Part shown: positions 46,447 to 53,960 of the stretch, piece after piece
How the letters are laid out: each line of letters opens with the position of its first letter
Numbering within the stretch: position 1 is the first letter of the stretch
NCBI RefSeq assembly: GCF_040901545.1
Contig: NZ_JBBDYL010000005.1
Span: 124,001-188,000 of the forward strand
Direction of reading: 5' to 3'
Source: Sulfuricaulis sp040901545
GTDB taxonomy: Bacteria > Pseudomonadota > Gammaproteobacteria > Acidiferrobacterales > Sulfurifustaceae
DNA length: 64,000 bases
Program-made: the position numbers and the translations under genes
The notes under the pieces: model-generated
The model's input: only the letters and a program-made list of their open reading frames with translations
The model's database searches: none
Told to the model about the DNA's origin: nothing

Positions 46447-46707
46447 ATGAACCTGGAATCTGCCAATACACTCGGCCTCCTGGCCGGTACCCTGACCACG
46501 GTGGCCTTCGTTCCCCAAGTCGTCAAGATCTGGAAATCAAAACACGCGCGCGACATTTCCTCCGGCATGTTCGCGATTTTCAGCTTAGGGGTGCTGTTGT
46601 GGCTGTTCTATGGCATCCAGATAGAAGCCTGGCCGGTAATCTTCGCAAATGCTTTGACGCTCGGATTATCGCTGACGATTCTGGTTTTTAAGATTAAGTA
46701 CCGGTAG
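46447..46707 (+). CDS. SemiSWEET-family sugar transporter
   Basis: This 86-aa protein has three predicted membrane helices (about residues 5-25, 40-58 and 64-82) and the triple-helix-bundle signature LAGTLTTVAFVPQVVKIWKS. Bacterial SemiSWEETs work as dimers moving sugars down their gradient. Substrate is unknown. A homologous fragment sits at about 41076. Confidence 0.88.
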   Translation: MNLESANTLGLLAGTLTTVAFVPQVVKIWKSKHARDISSGMFAIFSLGVLLWLFYGIQIEAWPVIFANALTLGLSLTILVFKIKYR

Positions 46708-46780
46708 CGCTATCCGTATAGTGCCTGTCGGCCCGAACGGTTAGAATCGCCTTTTTTCGATTCATCGCTCGGGGTGGACC

Positions 46781-47692
46781 ATGCCGGAAACACTGTTTCA
46801 GTCTGACATTAACAGCTTGCGGCTGCGCAATCGGGGAAAGGTGCGCGATATTTACGATGTCGACGACCAGCATCTGCTGATCGTCACGACCGACCGGCTG
46901 TCCGCATTCGACGTGGTGTTGCCCGACCCCATTCCCGGCAAGGGCGCGGTGTTGACCGCGATGTCGAATTTCTGGTTCGCGCGGACGCATAGCTTGATCC
47001 CGAATCAGCTTACCGACATACCGCTTGCCTCGGTCCTCAAGGATCCCGGCGAACGCAAACAGGTGGAAGGTCGCGCCATCATCGTGAAGAAACTCAAGGC
47101 GTTGCCGGTGGAGGCCGTGGTGCGCGGCTATCTTGCGGGGAGCGGCTGGAAGGAATACATGCAGAGCCGTACCGTGTGCGGTATTCAATTGCCGGCGGGT
47201 CTCAAGGAAGCGGATCGACTGCCCGAGCCGCTGTTCACCCCTTCCACCAAGGCGGATATCGGGCAGCACGACGAGAACATCAGTTTCGAAAAGGCTGCCG
47301 AACTCCTGGGCCGGGACATGGCGGAGAAGGTAAAGAACGCGAGCCTGACCATATATAAGGAATGCGCCGCCTATGCGCTGACGCGCGGGATCATCATTGC
47401 CGATACCAAATTTGAATTCGGCCTGGACGATAACGGCACGCTTACGCTGATCGATGAAGTGCTGACGCCCGACTCCTCGCGCTTCTGGCCGGCGGATTCC
47501 TACAAACCGGGCTCAAGTCCCCCGAGCTACGACAAGCAATACGTGCGCGATTACCTCGAGGGTCTTGGGTGGGACAAAAAGCCCCCGGCGCCCAAACTGC
47601 CTGCGGCAGTCATTGCGAAGACCGCGGAAAAATATCGCGAAGCCCTGACGCGGCTGACCGGCGGCGAAACCGGTACGCGCGCTGTCAGGTAG
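46781..47692 (+). CDS. purC: SAICAR synthase
   Basis: Phosphoribosylaminoimidazole-succinocarboxamide synthase of purine synthesis, 303 aa, ATP-dependent ligation of aspartate to CAIR. Motifs: LRNRGKVRDIYDVDDQHLLI, VTTDRLSAFDVV, EAVVRGYLAGSGWKEY and ADTKFEFGLD. The length is that of the longer, yeast-like form found in many proteobacteria. It stands without other pur genes. Confidence 0.96.
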   Translation: MPETLFQSDINSLRLRNRGKVRDIYDVDDQHLLIVTTDRLSAFDVVLPDPIPGKGAVLTAMSNFWFARTHSLIPNQLTDIPLASVLKDPGERKQVEGRAIIVKKLKALPVEAVVRGYLAGSGWKEYMQSRTVCGIQLPAGLKEADRLPEPLFTPSTKADIGQHDENISFEKAAELLGRDMAEKVKNASLTIYKECAAYALTRGIIIADTKFEFGLDDNGTLTLIDEVLTPDSSRFWPADSYKPGSSPPSYDKQYVRDYLEGLGWDKKPPAPKLPAAVIAKTAEKYREALTRLTGGETGTRAVR

Positions 47693-47793
47693 TCCTTGTT
47701 CCTGGGAAAGCGACCAGCGACACGGCATTTCGTCTTTTTAATTACGGAGCTTGATTCAGCTATATCATTATTAGACATTTTTCAGGACAGACA

Positions 47794-48414
47794 ATGGCTG
47801 ATTGTTGCAACGACAAAGCTTGCGAGATCGAGGCGCTTCGTAATCGCCAAAGCTCGACGCTTAAGATAGTGCTGGGTATTAATGCTGTCATGTTCGTAGT
47901 AGAACTCACAGCGGGACTAGTTGTTGGTTCCGTCTCGCTGGTTGCGGATTCGCTGGATATGCTGGGTGATGCACTGGTCTACGGCTTCAGCATTTACGTT
48001 GTTGCGCGCGGCGCAATAATGAAGGCCAATGCAGCCCTGTTCAAAGGCGGCATCATGGCGGCCTTTGGTTTTTTCGTTCTTGGGCAAGCAGTTTACAAGA
48101 TCGTTTTCCCGCACGTTCCAGTATTCGAGGCCATCGGTGTAATTGGCCTGCTGGCGCTTGTCGCGAATAGTATTTGTTTTGTTTTGCTCTGGCGGCATCG
48201 AGCCGATGACATAAACATGACTTCAGTTTGGTTGTGTTCTCGCAACGACATCATTGCGAATGTCTCGGTGTTGTTTGCCGCCGTGGGAGTATGGCTTACC
48301 CGTTCAGGTTGGCCCGACATTCTGGTTGGCCTGGCACTCGCCGCGCTCTTTCTTCGATCAGCGCTGTTTGTGCTGCGTGGAGCAATTACAGAGCTTCGAG
48401 CAATTAATGCCTGA
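47794..48414 (+). CDS. CDF-like cation transporter
   Basis: This 206-aa membrane protein has about six hydrophobic helices and resembles the cation diffusion facilitator family: the metal-site helix VSLVADSLDMLGDALVYG and the later SRNDIIANVSVLFA. Cys residues cluster at the N terminus (DCCNDKACE). It lacks the large cytoplasmic C-terminal domain of typical CDF proteins. Likely Zn/Co/Cd export; the substrate is inferred only. Confidence 0.82.
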   Translation: MADCCNDKACEIEALRNRQSSTLKIVLGINAVMFVVELTAGLVVGSVSLVADSLDMLGDALVYGFSIYVVARGAIMKANAALFKGGIMAAFGFFVLGQAVYKIVFPHVPVFEAIGVIGLLALVANSICFVLLWRHRADDINMTSVWLCSRNDIIANVSVLFAAVGVWLTRSGWPDILVGLALAALFLRSALFVLRGAITELRAINA

Positions 48415-48474
48415 CAGTTGCTTGTAGGTTGATGTGAATGTAATGAACCCCAACAAGCAAGCTTACGGTTCGAA

Positions 48475-48502
48475 GTTGGGCTTCACCGGCGTTCAGCCCA
48501 AC
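48475..48502. repeat. Palindromic intergenic repeat
   Basis: GTTGGGCT (48475-48482) and AGCCCAAC (48495-48502) form an 8-bp stem with a 12-nt loop, flanked by CCTACG and an earlier AACCCCAACAAG. Similar GTTGGG/CCCAAC palindromes are common dispersed repeats in gammaproteobacteria. It may also act as a terminator for the CDF gene. Confidence 0.5.
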
Positions 48503-48582
48503 CTACGTTGAATGATTTTTTGTGCCACGGCCTCGGCGACTTTCATCCCGTCCACGGCGGTGAAGATGATGCCGCGGTAGAC

Positions 48583-48978
48583 TTACCAGATAGACAGCTT
48601 GTGGTGGGCGCGTATCGATCTGTCTTTGGTGATCAACGGAATATCCATCGCTGCCGATTCCGCGGCGATCAGGCGGTCGAAGACATCCCGCGTCCAGTCC
48701 ATCTCCGCCGCCGCGCGGACAATCCGCTCAAGGTTGACGTCGGACAGCCGCAGGCCGATCCGGGTCAAGAGGTGCCGGATGATTTCGGCCGGCTTGACGC
48801 GAACGCGGCCGATCTCGTGGAGGAATTGCAGTTCGAGCTCGACCATCCATGAGATAACCAGATCGTTGTCTTCGATGGCTTCGGCCGCGGCCTGGCTCAG
48901 GCGGTCGGTGAGCGCGTCATAAAGCCAGACAACGACGTGCGTGTCGAGATAGGCTAGAGATTCCTTCCTTTTCGCCAT
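48583..48978 (-). CDS. PIN-domain toxin (VapC-like)
   Basis: This 131-aa PIN-domain protein would be an RNase toxin. Acidic residues are in AYLDTHVVVW, ISWMVELELQFL and DRLIAAESAAMDIPLITKDR. The gene overlaps the upstream antitoxin by about 25 bp, the usual coupling. Target RNA is unknown. Confidence 0.9.
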   Translation of the reverse strand: MAKRKESLAYLDTHVVVWLYDALTDRLSQAAAEAIEDNDLVISWMVELELQFLHEIGRVRVKPAEIIRHLLTRIGLRLSDVNLERIVRAAAEMDWTRDVFDRLIAAESAAMDIPLITKDRSIRAHHKLSIW

Positions 48979-49187
48979 TTTCCTGCTTTGAACTCAACGA
49001 GGTCTTCGGGGTTACCGACGATGGCCTTGTGCGGCGTGAGGCGCGCGAGCTTGCTGGTTTTCACTACGGGCACGATGCGCAGTTTGTGCCCACGACGACT
49101 GATTTCGACCGGGACACCGGTCTTGATGATGCGGTCAACCACCTTGAACAATTGTTGACGCAGGGTAGTGAGGGAAATCTGGCTCAT
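48954..49187 (-). CDS. Antitoxin of the Phd/YefM type paired with the PIN toxin
   Basis: This 77-aa protein has the N-terminal fold of prevent-host-death antitoxins (ISLTTLRQQLFKVVDRIIKT, then GVPVEISRRGHKLRIVPV) and a charged C-terminal tail that would bind the toxin. I chose the ATG at 49187, with GGAG about 8 nt upstream; an ATG at 49205 is possible. It should autoregulate through the palindromes just upstream. Confidence 0.87.
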   Translation of the reverse strand: MSQISLTTLRQQLFKVVDRIIKTGVPVEISRRGHKLRIVPVVKTSKLARLTPHKAIVGNPEDLVEFKAGKWRKGRNL

Positions 49188-49208
49188 GACGGCGACTCCA
49201 TGCACGAT

Positions 49209-49238
49209 ATGTACATATTATAGAATGTGTATGTACAT
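49209..49238 (-). promoter_or_regulatory. Toxin-antitoxin promoter with paired ATGTACAT operators
   Basis: Two identical palindromes ATGTACAT (49209-49216 and 49231-49238), 22 bp apart, flank a perfect TATAAT -10 box (49222-49217 on the minus strand). A weak -35 (TAGACA) overlaps the upstream copy's edge. This is a fitting autoregulation site. The 49239-49367 remainder shows no gene. Confidence 0.65.
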
Positions 49239-49367
49239 GTCTACGGGGACATAACATGCGGCCGGCTGGTTACTGCAAGCTTGGAACAGCGCCGATGCGA
49301 CGCGGGGCGCCGAAGCGGCTTGCCGGGTGAGCGGGCAAATGGGGTTGGAAATATAACGCGTTCGCGG

Positions 49368-49682
49368 TTAGACATGCTCCCGCTTTTTGATACCTTTCAG
49401 AAAGACCGCGAGCGCGGGATCGGCATAGACACCGAAGGCGTCCACCACGATGCCACGCACGCCGTCATCACTTTCGATGGCGTACACCACCGACATGTCC
49501 TCGGGATCGCTCGCGCCCTCGAAGCGATGGTGCTCCACGATGACCAGTTCGCCGGGCCGGAACATGCGGCCGCTCGTGACTTCGCTCAGCGTATTGTCGC
49601 GGATCTGGAAATTGGCGGTATAGCCGCGCCGGCGCAGATCGTCGATGGCGTCGATTTCGCTGGCGTATCCGGGCTCTTTCAT
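49368..49682 (-). CDS. Conserved small protein (often misnamed phosphoribosylpyrophosphate synthetase)
   Basis: This 104-aa protein contains EIDAIDDLRRRGYTANFQI, VEHHRFEGASDPEDMSVVYA and VVDAFGVYADP. Similar short proteins are widespread, especially in Bacteroidetes, and often carry a PRPP synthetase label without the enzyme's motifs. I see no PRPP-synthetase signature. AGGAG lies 7 nt before the ATG at 49682. Function unknown. Confidence 0.75.
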   Translation of the reverse strand: MKEPGYASEIDAIDDLRRRGYTANFQIRDNTLSEVTSGRMFRPGELVIVEHHRFEGASDPEDMSVVYAIESDDGVRGIVVDAFGVYADPALAVFLKGIKKREHV

Positions 49683-49894
49683 GCGGCACTCCTGAACGAT
49701 GCGGCCGGTGCGTGCGGATGACTCCGCGCAGCCGGTTGGCTCAAGCGCCTGAATAATATCGAAAACGGCTCGGATGCGAAAATCCCCGCTGGCTGACGTG
49801 TCCGGCGGCGCTCGACGGCGGGAACTTCCGGCGCCGGACCACGGTCGTACCGAGGACATGTTTGCCGGAAACGGTATCTGTTAAAGTTCGACGC

Positions 49895-50266
49895 ATGCTT
49901 CACTCCTATTTCATTAAACGTGCGCTGACGCTCCTGTTGGCCGTGAGCGTGGTATTTGCGCCACTGGCGTCGGCATTGGCCACCGGGGCCGGGAGCGACG
50001 GGGCGCACGCCGCGCATGTTTCGCATGGCGGTGACCACGGCGCGGGCGGGCCGGTCCAGGCGGATCAACCGTCGAAGCCGTGCACCGCGCACGCTGCCTG
50101 CGCCGGTCCGTGCTGTGCCGGCTGTGCGAATTGTTTCGGCGCGGTTTCCCTGGTCCAACCGCTGCACGTCCATTCGCATCCGGTAACAACGCCGGTTCTG
50201 TCCCGGCTGTATTCATTCGTTCTCATCGCGTCACCCGACCGTCCCCCGCGTTCACTCTCCCTGTGA
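49895..50266 (+). CDS. Secreted Cys/His-rich protein of copper cluster (CopL/CzcI-like)
   Basis: This 123-aa protein has a signal peptide (RALTLLLAVSVVFAPLASAL), His-rich segment (AHAAHVSHGGDHGAGG) and a Cys cluster CAGPCCAGCANC, ending with the SPDRPPRSL tail seen in small metal-operon proteins. By analogy it may bind copper in the periplasm or regulate the operon. It heads the cop genes. The ATG at 49895 puts the signal peptide first; the frame opens at 49862. Confidence 0.7.
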   Translation: MLHSYFIKRALTLLLAVSVVFAPLASALATGAGSDGAHAAHVSHGGDHGAGGPVQADQPSKPCTAHAACAGPCCAGCANCFGAVSLVQPLHVHSHPVTTPVLSRLYSFVLIASPDRPPRSLSL

Positions 50267-50355
50267 TTTTCGATTGTTGACGGCGCCATAGCGCGTCGTG
50301 TCGTTACGTACGGCGAATCATCAGTTTTTTGCTTTCATGTATTCGGGAGATCGAT

Positions 50356-52083
50356 ATGTCTAAACGTCGTGATTTGATGAATCGGCCGCGCCGGCAATTT
50401 CTCCGGGGCCTGGCCGCCGGCGGTGTCGTGCTGGGAATGGCACCCTGGCTCAAGCCGGACTGGGCGCGCGCGGCCGGCACCGCCACGGGCAGCGCCCCGG
50501 TGCTCACCGGCACCGAGTTCGATCTCACGCTAGCGGAAACGCCGGTCGATTTCACCGGCAGCCCGCGCATGGCCACCACCATCAACGGCGCGATCCCGGG
50601 ACCTGTCTTGCGCTGGCGTTTGGGCGATACCGTGACGCTGCGAGTCACCAACCGGCTCGCCGAGGACACCTCCATTCACTGGCACGGCATTCTGCTGCCG
50701 TACCAAATGGACGGTGTGCCGGGCATCAGCTTCCCGGGCATTCGTCCCGGCGAGACCTTCACCTATCGCTTCAAGGTCGCGCAGACCGGCACCTACTGGT
50801 ACCACTCCCATTCCGGCATGCAGGAGCAGACCGGCATGTACGGCACCATCGTTATCGATCCGCCCGGCAAGGATCCGATCCACGCCGACCGCGAATACGT
50901 CGTGCAACTGTCCGACTGGACCGATGAAAGCCCGATGCGGGTGCTCACCAAACTCAAGGCGCAAAGCGATTATTACAATTTCAACCAGCCGACGGCGGTC
51001 GAGTTCTTCCGTGATGTGTCCCGGGACGGCGTATCGGCCGCCCTGGCGAAACGGCGCATGTGGAACCAGATGCGCATGAACCCGACCGATCTGGCCGACA
51101 TCTCCGCCTACGGTTACACCTATCTCATGAACGGCGTCACGCCGGCCGGCAACTGGACCGGCCTGTTCCGCCCGGGCGATAAGGTGCGGTTGCGCTTCAT
51201 CAACTCCGGCGCGATGACCTTTTTCGACGTACGCATCCCCGGGCTCAAGATGACCGTGGTTCAGGCCGACGGCCAAAACGTCGACCCGGTCACGGTGGAT
51301 GAAATCCGTATCGGCGTGGCCGAAACCTATGACGTGATCGTCCAGCCCCAGGACGAGACCTACACGATCTTCGCCCAGTCCATGGATCGCACCGGCTTCG
51401 CCCGCGGCACCTTGGCGGTTCGTGCCGGCATGACGGCGGCGGCGCCCGCGCCGGACGCGCCCGAGCCACTCACCATGGGTGACATGATGGGCGACATGGG
51501 CGGTGGCATGGGCGCGATGGATCACAGCGCCCACGGCGGCATGGACGTGGGTGCCGGCACCGCACGCGTGCGTCATGCCAGGACCGAGTACGGTCCGAGC
51601 GTCGACATGCGCGTGGACACGCCGCGCACCAACCTGGACGACCCGGGCATCGGTCTGCGCAACAACGGCCGGCGCGTACTTACCTATGCAGATTTGCACA
51701 CCCTCGGCGGACCGATAGACCGGCGAACAGCGGAGCGGGAAATCGAGCTGCACCTCACCGGCAATATGGAGCGTTATTCATGGTCGTTCGACGGACTGGA
51801 ATTCGGTAAATCCACGCCGGTGCATTTCCGCCACAACGAGCGGCTGCGCGTGCTACTCGTCAACGACACCATGATGACTCATCCGATGCACTTGCACGGC
51901 CTGTGGAGCGAACTGGAAAGTCCTGACGGGCGTTTTCAGGTGCGCAAGCACACCATTAATGTGCAGCCGGCGCAGCGTGTGAGCTTTCTCGTTACCGCCG
52001 ATGCCTTGGGCCGGTGGGCTTGGCACTGTCATTTGCTGCTGCATATGGATGCCGGCATGTTCCGCGAAGTGGTGGTGGCATGA
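50356..52083 (+). CDS. copA: Multicopper oxidase, copper resistance protein CopA
   Basis: This 575-aa periplasmic oxidase would convert Cu(I) to Cu(II) and bind copper. It has a Tat signal (RRQFLRGLAAGGVVLG), three cupredoxin domains and copper sites HWHGILLP, WYHSHSGMQEQTG, HPMHLHGLW and WHCHLLLHMDAGM. A Met-rich stretch near residue 375 (MGDMMGDMGGGMGAMDHSAH) probably gathers copper. CGGGAGA precedes the ATG at 50356; an upstream start at 50329 is less likely because it would displace the Tat motif. Confidence 0.95.
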   Translation: MSKRRDLMNRPRRQFLRGLAAGGVVLGMAPWLKPDWARAAGTATGSAPVLTGTEFDLTLAETPVDFTGSPRMATTINGAIPGPVLRWRLGDTVTLRVTNRLAEDTSIHWHGILLPYQMDGVPGISFPGIRPGETFTYRFKVAQTGTYWYHSHSGMQEQTGMYGTIVIDPPGKDPIHADREYVVQLSDWTDESPMRVLTKLKAQSDYYNFNQPTAVEFFRDVSRDGVSAALAKRRMWNQMRMNPTDLADISAYGYTYLMNGVTPAGNWTGLFRPGDKVRLRFINSGAMTFFDVRIPGLKMTVVQADGQNVDPVTVDEIRIGVAETYDVIVQPQDETYTIFAQSMDRTGFARGTLAVRAGMTAAAPAPDAPEPLTMGDMMGDMGGGMGAMDHSAHGGMDVGAGTARVRHARTEYGPSVDMRVDTPRTNLDDPGIGLRNNGRRVLTYADLHTLGGPIDRRTAEREIELHLTGNMERYSWSFDGLEFGKSTPVHFRHNERLRVLLVNDTMMTHPMHLHGLWSELESPDGRFQVRKHTINVQPAQRVSFLVTADALGRWAWHCHLLLHMDAGMFREVVVA

Positions 52084-52196
52084 GCAGGGCGCAGGGGCCC
52101 CACGCGCAGCGTGGGGATGCAACCGTGGCGAATGCCACCGACCACCGACACCACGGCAGCGATGTGTGCAATGCGCTGACGGAGGTGGTGGCATGA
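52080..52196 (+). CDS. Possible 38-aa ORF bridging copA and copB
   Basis: An ORF starting ATGA-overlapped with the copA stop encodes MSRAQGPHAQRGDATVANAT, then DHRHHGSDVC, and ends overlapped (ATGA) with an ATG at 52193 in the copB frame. It has His and one Cys. Double stop-start overlap is suggestive, but there is no family evidence; it may be chance or a coupling device. Confidence 0.3.
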   Translation: MSRAQGPHAQRGDATVANATDHRHHGSDVCNALTEVVA

Positions 52197-52225
52197 ATGC
52201 GGTACATCGAACAACGGAGAACGAA

Positions 52226-53185
52226 ATGATGAATAGCAGAACGATTTTTATCGCCGCCGTGACGCTGTTCGGGATTTCCAGCGCGTGGGCGCAGGAACCG
52301 ACGGCCCCGCCGATGCCGGAAATGGACCATAGCGACGTACAGGGACGTACAAGTGTCGCGGAAGACAGGATGTCGGGAGCGACCAAGATGGATCACGGCA
52401 CCAAGTCAGGGACGGCACCGACTGCAGACCAAGACATGGGTGGCATGGATCACGGTTCCATGCAGGGCGGTTCGGCCCCGCCCGACGCCCGCGACCCGCA
52501 TGCCTATTCCGGGGGCTATACCCTCGATCCGGCCCGGCCGCTGCGGATGGCGGACGAGCACAATTTCGGATCGCTGTGGATGGATCGGCTGGAAAGGGTG
52601 CGCACGCGCGACAACTCGTCCACGGTCTATGACCTGCAGGCCTGGTTTGGCCGGACATACGACCGCGCCGTACTCAAAGCCGAAGGTGACGTGGATGACG
52701 GCAAGCTCCAGGACGCCCACTCGCAGCTACTATGGGGGCATGCGGTGACGGCTTATTGGGATACGCAACTGGGCGTGCGCCATGACAGCGGCGAAGCGCC
52801 GAGCCGAACCTGGCTGGCCTTCGGCGTCCAGGGTTTGGCTCCCTACTGGTTTGAAATGGATATCACTGGTTTCGCCGGAGAGCAGGGTCGCACGGCGCTG
52901 AGCGTCGAGGCGGAATACGAACTGCTGTTGACGCAGAAGCTCGTCCTGCAACCCCGAATAGAAGCCAATTTCTACGGCAAGCGCGATACCGCGCGTGAGA
53001 CCGGCTCCGGCTTATCCGACCTGACGGCCGGCCTGCGTTTGCGGTATGAAGTCCGGCGTGAATTCGCCCCTTACCTCGGGGTCGAGCGGGTCGGGAATTT
53101 CGGCGGTACCGCCGATTTTATCCGTGCGGCGGGAAAACGGACAAATGAAACGCGCATCATGGGAGGCTTGCGCTTCTGGTTCTGA
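52226..53185 (+). CDS. copB: Copper resistance protein B, outer membrane
   Basis: This 319-aa protein has a signal peptide (TIFIAAVTLFGISSAWAQ), a Met/His-rich segment (MPEMDHSDVQ; DMGGMDHGSMQGG) and a beta-barrel with typical CopB stretches LQAWFGRTYDRAVLKAEGD and EYELLLTQKLVLQPRIEAN, ending in Phe (GGLRFWF), an outer-membrane signal. I chose the ATG at 52226; an ATG at 52193 has a stronger GGAGGTGG site but adds an acidic stretch before the signal. Confidence 0.92.
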   Translation: MMNSRTIFIAAVTLFGISSAWAQEPTAPPMPEMDHSDVQGRTSVAEDRMSGATKMDHGTKSGTAPTADQDMGGMDHGSMQGGSAPPDARDPHAYSGGYTLDPARPLRMADEHNFGSLWMDRLERVRTRDNSSTVYDLQAWFGRTYDRAVLKAEGDVDDGKLQDAHSQLLWGHAVTAYWDTQLGVRHDSGEAPSRTWLAFGVQGLAPYWFEMDITGFAGEQGRTALSVEAEYELLLTQKLVLQPRIEANFYGKRDTARETGSGLSDLTAGLRLRYEVRREFAPYLGVERVGNFGGTADFIRAAGKRTNETRIMGGLRFWF

Positions 53186-53195
53186 AACTCGGGAG

Positions 53196-53345
53196 ATGGT
53201 AAGTAAACTTTGGAAATTCTTAAAGCTAATTCAGTTCTCGTCGGTGCCCGTGGAAGTCAGCCAGCTCGCCGGCTTGATTTTAATTAAACGTCATCCCGAT
53301 TATCATAACTGGCAAGCCACACGTGCGCTGGTGTCCAAAGCATGA
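53196..53345 (+). CDS. Small ORF coupled to the cytochrome gene
   Basis: This 49-aa ORF (MVSKLWKFLKLIQFSSVPVE, then SQLAGLILIKRHPDYHNW) starts 11 bp after copB with CGGGA upstream and overlaps the next gene as ATGA. It is basic and amphipathic, without a clear membrane span. Unknown function; coupling supports translation. Confidence 0.4.
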   Translation: MVSKLWKFLKLIQFSSVPVEVSQLAGLILIKRHPDYHNWQATRALVSKA

Positions 53346-53800
53346 AACTGATCATGGCTATCGTGATGTTTGCGTTGCTGATCAGTTCCTGCGGCAAGCA
53401 AAAACCGGAAACCCCGACCGGCGCGGAATCCGACTCCGCCCATGACCGGCGTTTTTCTCCCGAGAGCCTGGTCCGCGGGGCGCGCCTGTATCAGGAGCAT
53501 TGCGCGCTCTGCCATGGCCCGGAGGCGCAGGGCCATCCGGACTGGAGCAACCCCAAGGTTGTCGCCGCTCCTCCGCTGAACGGTACCGGCAATGCATGGA
53601 AGCGCCGCAAGCAGGAAATGATCGCGATCATCAAAAAAGGGGCAAGTCGCCACGGAACCGCCGTCATGCCGGGTTGGAGCGGAAGACTGAGCGAGAGCGA
53701 TATCGGCGATATTATCAATTGGTATCAAGCCTTATGGCCGCCGGATGTCTATGACCGCTGGCGCGAAGCCACGGTACAATCTGCCTTGCCGGAAAGCTGA
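53342..53800 (+). CDS. Cytochrome c lipoprotein
   Basis: This 152-aa protein has a lipoprotein signal (MFALLISSC) and one class I haem site CALCHG near residue 56, with a distal Met in AVMPGWSGRLSESDI. It would be anchored in the periplasm and could pass electrons in copper detoxification or respiration. It overlaps the small ORF before it. Confidence 0.88.
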   Translation: MKLIMAIVMFALLISSCGKQKPETPTGAESDSAHDRRFSPESLVRGARLYQEHCALCHGPEAQGHPDWSNPKVVAAPPLNGTGNAWKRRKQEMIAIIKKGASRHGTAVMPGWSGRLSESDIGDIINWYQALWPPDVYDRWREATVQSALPES

Positions 53801-53848
53801 GCGGCCGGTCGATTTTAATCGCAGCAGTTATCCCAAGGAGACCCGCTA

Positions 53849-53932
53849 ATGGGCATTGCCATCTGGATCATTGTCATTTTGGTGATCGCCGCGCTGATCA
53901 AATATCTGCTGAGCGACGCGGGAAAGAAGTGA
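53849..53932 (+). CDS. 27-aa single-span membrane peptide
   Basis: An ORF encodes MGIAIWIIVILVIAALIKYL, then LSDAGKK, an almost pure hydrophobic helix with a basic C terminus. AAGGAG lies about 8 nt upstream, and it fills the spacer between the cytochrome gene and the DUF302 gene. Similar tiny membrane peptides occur beside transporters, but I do not recognise this one. Confidence 0.55.
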   Translation: MGIAIWIIVILVIAALIKYLLSDAGKK

Positions 53933-53960
53933 TCTGTTTAAACAAAAGCAAGGAGTAATC

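Noticed and set aside
46781..47692. purC as part of a purine operon
   Set aside because: No other pur genes are adjacent, so no operon claim is made.
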